From JAJPJX01 sp964568355 (lineage in GTDB: Bacteria; Acidobacteriota; Terriglobia; Bryobacterales; Bryobacteraceae): 18,781 bases of DNA. A program made the position numbers and the translations under genes. The stretch spans positions 1 to 18,781 of the forward strand of contig CAZMRK010000657.1 in NCBI GenBank assembly GCA_964568355.1, in the 5' to 3' direction. Each line of letters starts with the position of its first letter. Position 1 is the stretch's first letter. Below are positions 14,750 to 18,781 of the stretch, piece after piece. Under the pieces are notes generated by a model that worked only from the letters and a program-made list of their open reading frames with translations, ran no database searches and was not told where the DNA came from.

Positions 14750-15814
14750 ATGACACCTCGCGAACGGTGGATGAGCCTCTTTCGGGGCGAGCGTCCCGAT
14801 CGAGTCCCCTGTGACTACTGGGGTACCGCCGAAATCACCGACCGTCTTCAGCGCGAACTGGGCTGCCCCACCGAACTCGACCTCTGGCGCCGCCTGAACG
14901 TCGACAAATGCGTCCTGCTGGGGGCCCGTCATCCGAAAGCCAAAGAGGACACCTGGCATTTGCCCTCGCTGTTCAGTCTCTTTGGGATTGAAACCCGCCT
15001 GGTCCCCTACGGCGATGGCCTCGGTGTCTATGAGGAGGTTGCCAGCGCGCCGTTGGCCCGGGCGGAGACCATCGCCGACATCGACTGCTGTCCCTGGCCG
15101 GATCCGCGCGATTTCGATTACGCCGGTCTGCGGGTTGCCTGTTCCTCCTACCATCCGGAGTATCCCGTCCTCGGCGCCTCCTATGAGCCGTTCTACCTGT
15201 ATTGCAGGCTGCGCGGGATGGAACGCGCGCTCGAAGATCTCGCGGTGAACCCCGATTTCGCGGATGCGCTCATGGGCCGCATCCATGCTCTGTTCGAAGC
15301 CATCGTACGCAACAGTATCGAGGCCGCGGGCGACCTGTTCGATTTCGTCTACGTTGCCGAGGACCTCGGCACGCAGGAATCTCTTCTGATGAGCCCCCGG
15401 TCGATCCGGCGTTTCATTCTGCCATGGCTGGCCAGGATGGTCGAGGTTGCCCACTCGGCCGGTAAGCGCGCTTTCCACCATGATGACGGCGCTATCCGCC
15501 CTGTGATCCCCGACCTGCTCCACATCGGCATCGATGTGCTGAATCCCGTCCAGTGGCGGTGCAAGGGAATGGAGCGGGAGGTTCTGGCGCGCGATTTCGG
15601 GTCCGGCGTTGTGTTTCATGGCGCCGTTGACAACCAGCACACGCTGCCGTTCGGTTCTCCGGAGGATGTGCGCCGCGAAGTTGCGGAAAATATCCACATC
15701 TTTCGCGGCGCGAAAGGCTACGTCGTCGCCCCTTGTCATAACCTGCAGTCCAATACACCCACCCGGAATGTACTGGCCTTGTATGAGGCCGTCCAGGAAT
15801 TCGGCCGGTTCTGA
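14750..15814 (+). CDS. Uroporphyrinogen decarboxylase-superfamily protein (MtaA/CmuA-like, not HemE)
   Basis: 354 residues with the URO-D/methyltransferase TIM-barrel. It opens with TPRERWMSLFRGERPDRVPCDYWG, the lead-in of URO-D-like proteins of unassigned function, and lacks the HemE signature around RPVWLMRQAGR. DFVYVAEDLGTQESLLMSPRSIRRFILPW is a typical middle segment. Possible metal ligands are H243/H244 in FHHDDG and C329/H330 in VAPCHNLQ, comparable in place to the zinc site of corrinoid methyltransferases, though the His-x-Cys of MtaA is not conserved. It may transfer methyl groups via a corrinoid protein or act on another substrate. No corrinoid protein gene is adjacent. It is divergent from the sigma-54 activator across 70 bp. 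The ribosome-binding site is weak. Confidence 0.8.
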   Translation: MTPRERWMSLFRGERPDRVPCDYWGTAEITDRLQRELGCPTELDLWRRLNVDKCVLLGARHPKAKEDTWHLPSLFSLFGIETRLVPYGDGLGVYEEVASAPLARAETIADIDCCPWPDPRDFDYAGLRVACSSYHPEYPVLGASYEPFYLYCRLRGMERALEDLAVNPDFADALMGRIHALFEAIVRNSIEAAGDLFDFVYVAEDLGTQESLLMSPRSIRRFILPWLARMVEVAHSAGKRAFHHDDGAIRPVIPDLLHIGIDVLNPVQWRCKGMEREVLARDFGSGVVFHGAVDNQHTLPFGSPEDVRREVAENIHIFRGAKGYVVAPCHNLQSNTPTRNVLALYEAVQEFGRF

Positions 15815-15820
15815 AGTGGC

Positions 15821-15876
15821 GCCCGATTCATCGGGCCGCATCGACACTCCTGTCGATGCCTGCGTTCGGTACCGAA
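15821..15876 (+). terminator. Three consecutive hairpins after the URO-D-like gene
   Basis: Three perfect inverted repeats follow the stop codon at 15814: GCCCGA/TCGGGC (15821-15836, TTCA loop), GCATCGACA/TGTCGATGC (15838-15859, CTCC loop) and TTCGGT/ACCGAA (15865-15876, no loop, a 12-bp palindrome). The first two could fold as adjacent stems and probably end the URO-D transcript. No T-run follows, so an intrinsic terminator of the standard kind is not shown. Confidence 0.45.
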
Positions 15877-15979
15877 GCCGGGCCAAGAAAATCGGTTTCG
15901 GTGGTTATTCACGTTACATTAAGACACAATCGAGAACGGAAAAATCGATAACTCGGTGTATACAGCGCAAATTTGGATG

Positions 15980-16001
15980 TATAATCGATCGCTGTTAACA
16001 G
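15980..16001 (+). promoter_or_regulatory. Candidate promoter and operator for the TonB-dependent receptor gene
   Basis: A perfect TATAAT lies at 15980-15985, with TG just before it and a poor -35 (TGTATA, 15957-15962, 17-bp spacing). Just downstream, at the expected start of transcription, is the 10-bp palindrome CTGTTAACAG (15992-16001), which continues into GGTTAA and so gives GTTAA-N3-GTTAA. A repressor bound there would block initiation. The leader would be about 80 nt, with GGAGGG (16058-16063) as ribosome-binding site 7 nt before the ATG. Rest of the 15815-16070 interval: hairpins (listed separately) and no gene that I can support. Confidence 0.4.
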
Positions 16002-16070
16002 GTTAAGTGCGCTAAAACGCCAAAAAAATCCTGATCGGACAGAGGGGTTCGGTCTTTGGAGGGTTCCAAG

Positions 16071-18781
16071 ATGAATCTGCGTTTTTCATGTTGTGTCTGG
16101 CTGGCGCTGTTATGTATTGCCCCACTTAGGGCTCAAGTGGCGAGTACAGGTGCGATTTCCGGGACTGTGTTGGACTCCGCCGGAGCGAACGTGCCGCTCG
16201 CCCAAATTACCTTGACCAATCTGAAAACGGGTATAACTCGAACAGGTGGTTCCAATGATGCCGGATTTTACTCGTTCGAGTCCGTGCTGGCTGGAACCTA
16301 TAGCCTCACCGTTACGAAAGCCGGTTTTCAGACTACCTCGATCCAGGATCTCGTTGTAGCTCCCGGACAGCGCGTACAAATGAATTTGTCGCTCGAGGTG
16401 GGAGCGGTGGAAACGAAAGTGACGGTCGAAGCGCAGACCATGCGCGTGGAGACGGAGACCAGTGAATCGTCCGGTGTCATCACCGGAACGCATGTGGAGA
16501 ACCTGCTGCTGAACGGCCGCAACTTTCTCGGCTTAGGTTTGCTGGTTCCCGGTGTAAATAGCGCGGCGGCGAACGGCCACTCGGTAGGCGGCGGCTCGCT
16601 GAACAACGGCGGCCTCACCGGCGAGAGTCCGCTCTCCATCAACGGCCTGGGGCGCGAGTATTCGCTCTATACCATTGACGGCGCCTATAACATGAACACC
16701 GGGAATAACATCAATATCAACATTACACCGCCGGTCGAAGCCATCGCCGAATTCCGCATCTTGAAGGACAATTACAGCGCTAAGTACGGTGTGGCCGGCT
16801 CCGCACAGGTTATGACCGAAACCAAGAGCGGCACGCGGGAGTTCCACGGGTCGCTGTTCGAGTTTCTGCGGAACGATAAGCTGGACGCCAGTAACTATTT
16901 CTCGGGCGGTAACAAGACATCTCTCAAGCAGAACGATTTCGGCTTCGCCCTGGGCGGGCCGCTGATCATTCCGAAAATTTACAATACCAGGCGCGATAAG
17001 CAGACCTTCTTTTTTGTCAACGAAGAGTGGCGCGTGATCCACAGCGGCTTGACGCTGCGCGGGGCCATGCCCACGCAGGCGATGCGCAACGGCGACTTCA
17101 GCCAGAGCAGCACTCTTGGCGTGAACGCCGGCTCGCCAAAGCAACTGATGTTTGACGATACGGCGCAAAAGTACCTGGCCGGCAAGAACTGCTTGCTGGG
17201 GCCGACCACACTCAATCCGAGCTGCTTCGACCCGAACGCGGTCGCCCTGATGAACAAATTCATGCCGTTGCCCAATAACGCCGGCGCCGGCTTCCTGAAC
17301 TACCTCAACTCGAACGTGGAATCCATCAACCAGCGCAATGACACCTACCGCATCGATCAGTACCTGGGCAGCCGGCTGGTGCTGATGGGCCGCTGGATGT
17401 ATGAGGAGGTCAACGACTTTTCCCCCGCGCTGACGTGGGGTGCCAATCCCGCTCCGACCACGACTCAGAACATCTACACCACCGGAGTGAACGGCGTCAT
17501 TCGCCTGACCCAGAACATCAAGCCGACCATCGTCAACACCACCAGTTATGTGGCCACCTGGGACAAGCCGCGGCTGACTTCGAACGGCGATACTCCGCCG
17601 CCCAACCTGAACATCCAGAGCCCGTATGGCAATGTGGATCCGCACGGCCGCAGCCCCTACGTCACCATCGCCGGCGGCTACTCGGGGCTGGGCGCCACGT
17701 CGATCCCTGTTTATGCGAGCGACGGCGAAGGCACCATCTCCGATGACATCTCGATCGTAAAAGGCTCCCATGTCATTCAGGCCGGCGGATTATTCATCTG
17801 GGGTGTAAAGCGCCAGAACCCCCAGACCGCGGCGCAGGGGAATTTCAGCTTCAGCGGTGTGCATTCGAACGACCCGATGGCGGACTTCCTGCTGGGTCTG
17901 GTGGGCAGCTACACCCAATACAACACCGAGCGGCGGGCCTATTGGCACTACCGGCAATTCGAACCATATATTCAGGACGATTGGAAGATTCTGCCGCACC
18001 TGACATTGAATATCGGACTGCGGTACGTCTACATCTCGCCCGATACCGTGGATGGCGACGGGATGAGCAGCTTCGATGCCGCCAAGTGGAGCGCCGCCAA
18101 TGCGGCGGTGGTGAATCCCGTGACCGGCCTCTATACCTATAACGCCGCGCGCCAGCCGATCACCGCGTCCGGCAGTGCAGCGGACTTGCTGAACGGAGTG
18201 ATTTTCGCCGGGCAGAACGGCGTGCCGAGAGGCTTCTTCCACGCGAAGAAGAATCTGTTCGCGCCCCGTATCGGCTTTGCCTGGGATCCGACCGGAAGTG
18301 GAAAGACCTCGATCCGCGGCGGATACGGCTTGGGTTACAGCCGGATTCCGTTCGATGTCTATAATTCCGTCAGTAACCGGCCGTATATCCAATCGATCAC
18401 ACTCCTCAATGGCACGTTATCGAATCCCGGCGCGGGTACCGTGGGAGCTGCCGGTCCGGCAAGCTTGCAGGTCATGAACCCGAACTACCAGCCGACGCGA
18501 GTGCAAACCTGGAGTTTCACGGTCCAGCGGGAACTGGTTCCGCAGGGCATTCTGAGCGTCGCTTATGTGGGCAGCGGCAGCCGGCACGTCAAAGGCGCCT
18601 ACGACGTCAATGCTCCATTGCCGGTGTCGCAGCCCTCGCAGCCGGGCTGTCTCCAGGCCGGGCAAGGCATTCCTGCCGGAGGCTTCGATTTCGACCCCTG
18701 CCTGAATACCGGCAAGGCCAGCGCTCAGGCCACCCGGCCATTTCAGGATTGGGCCAACCTGAACACCCAGTATCTCGGCGG
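16071..18781 (+). CDS. TonB-dependent receptor, Oar-like, with carboxypeptidase-regulatory-like domain (3' end outside window)
   Basis: The frame is open from ATG 16071 to the window edge, at least 903 residues. Relatives are about 1000-1200, so the barrel end is missing. A signal peptide (1-21, cleavage near RA-QVAS) leads to a CarboxypepD_reg-like beta-sandwich (about 25-110: GAISGTVLDSAGANVPLAQI, AGFYSFESVLAGTYSLTVTKAGF). The plug follows, with LLLNGRNFLGLGLLVPGV, YTIDGAYNMNTGN and AEFRILKDNYSAKYGVAGSA, and then barrel strands including GSLFEFLRNDKLDASNYF, QNDFGFALGGPLIIPK and QTFFFVNEEWR. These blocks are characteristic of the expanded acidobacterial Oar-like receptors, thought to import large glycans or other polymers. 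Substrate unknown. No classical TonB box was picked out. The start is fixed by GGAGGG 7 nt upstream. No frameshift or stop was seen. Confidence 0.9.
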   Translation, partial: MNLRFSCCVWLALLCIAPLRAQVASTGAISGTVLDSAGANVPLAQITLTNLKTGITRTGGSNDAGFYSFESVLAGTYSLTVTKAGFQTTSIQDLVVAPGQRVQMNLSLEVGAVETKVTVEAQTMRVETETSESSGVITGTHVENLLLNGRNFLGLGLLVPGVNSAAANGHSVGGGSLNNGGLTGESPLSINGLGREYSLYTIDGAYNMNTGNNININITPPVEAIAEFRILKDNYSAKYGVAGSAQVMTETKSGTREFHGSLFEFLRNDKLDASNYFSGGNKTSLKQNDFGFALGGPLIIPKIYNTRRDKQTFFFVNEEWRVIHSGLTLRGAMPTQAMRNGDFSQSSTLGVNAGSPKQLMFDDTAQKYLAGKNCLLGPTTLNPSCFDPNAVALMNKFMPLPNNAGAGFLNYLNSNVESINQRNDTYRIDQYLGSRLVLMGRWMYEEVNDFSPALTWGANPAPTTTQNIYTTGVNGVIRLTQNIKPTIVNTTSYVATWDKPRLTSNGDTPPPNLNIQSPYGNVDPHGRSPYVTIAGGYSGLGATSIPVYASDGEGTISDDISIVKGSHVIQAGGLFIWGVKRQNPQTAAQGNFSFSGVHSNDPMADFLLGLVGSYTQYNTERRAYWHYRQFEPYIQDDWKILPHLTLNIGLRYVYISPDTVDGDGMSSFDAAKWSAANAAVVNPVTGLYTYNAARQPITASGSAADLLNGVIFAGQNGVPRGFFHAKKNLFAPRIGFAWDPTGSGKTSIRGGYGLGYSRIPFDVYNSVSNRPYIQSITLLNGTLSNPGAGTVGAAGPASLQVMNPNYQPTRVQTWSFTVQRELVPQGILSVAYVGSGSRHVKGAYDVNAPLPVSQPSQPGCLQAGQGIPAGGFDFDPCLNTGKASAQATRPFQDWANLNTQYLG

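Noticed and set aside
14750..15814. Haem biosynthesis hemE
   Set aside because: It lacks the HemE N-terminal signature and begins with the lead-in of unassigned URO-D-like proteins. No other haem gene is nearby.
15609..15998. Plus-strand frame running from the URO-D-like gene into the intergenic region
   Set aside because: It is mostly another phase of the URO-D-like gene. The extension covers hairpins and promoter-like sequence and encodes no recognisable domain.
1..18781. CRISPR arrays, tRNA or rRNA genes, insertion sequences and defence islands
   Set aside because: I looked on both strands for regularly spaced repeats, tRNA-like clover-leaves and transposase motifs and found none that hold up by eye. 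A covariance or profile search could still find a small RNA.

Overview
The window is GC-rich and densely coded. It reads like a chromosomal segment of an Acidobacteriota member, probably of the Solibacter/Bryobacter type. The main grounds are a very large Oar-like TonB-dependent receptor with an N-terminal carboxypeptidase-regulatory-like domain at the right edge, and the protein style of the efflux, STAS and URO-D-like genes. This taxonomic call is inference, because there is no rRNA or other marker gene. No tRNA, rRNA, CRISPR array, insertion sequence or prophage was seen, and no gene-free stretch exceeds 300 bases.

Layout, left to right. (1) A small secreted Cys-containing protein (-) diverges from a full-length ABC exporter half-transporter (+). 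(2) A minus-strand block follows: a small holin-like membrane protein, then glcE and glcF (glycolate oxidase FAD-binding and iron-sulfur subunits, overlapping by 26 bp). No glcD lies beside them. (3) A DUF72 gene (+) converges on ku (-). Ku is divergent from ligD (+), a three-domain PE-LIG-POL protein, and the two form a two-component bacterial NHEJ locus. (4) A minus-strand efflux block comes next: a sigma-54 enhancer-binding regulator with two GAF domains, then an unusual gene in which a STAS domain is continuous with a TolC-type outer-membrane factor, then an EmrA/HlyD-type periplasmic adaptor. No inner-membrane pump gene is visible. (5) A URO-D-superfamily gene (+) is divergent from the regulator, across a 16-bp tandem duplication. 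(6) A 256-bp intergenic region holds several hairpins, a perfect TATAAT box and a palindrome. It leads into the TonB-dependent receptor, which runs off the window.

The most unusual observation is the STAS-TolC reading frame. No in-frame ATG, GTG or TTG separates the STAS domain from the TolC signal peptide, and the usual STAS phosphoserine position is Glu. Upstream of it lie a TGG-N8-TTGC element, three spaced GAAAT motifs and a gene for a sigma-54 activator. Together these suggest, but do not prove, a signal-responsive efflux module. The other genes belong to known families.
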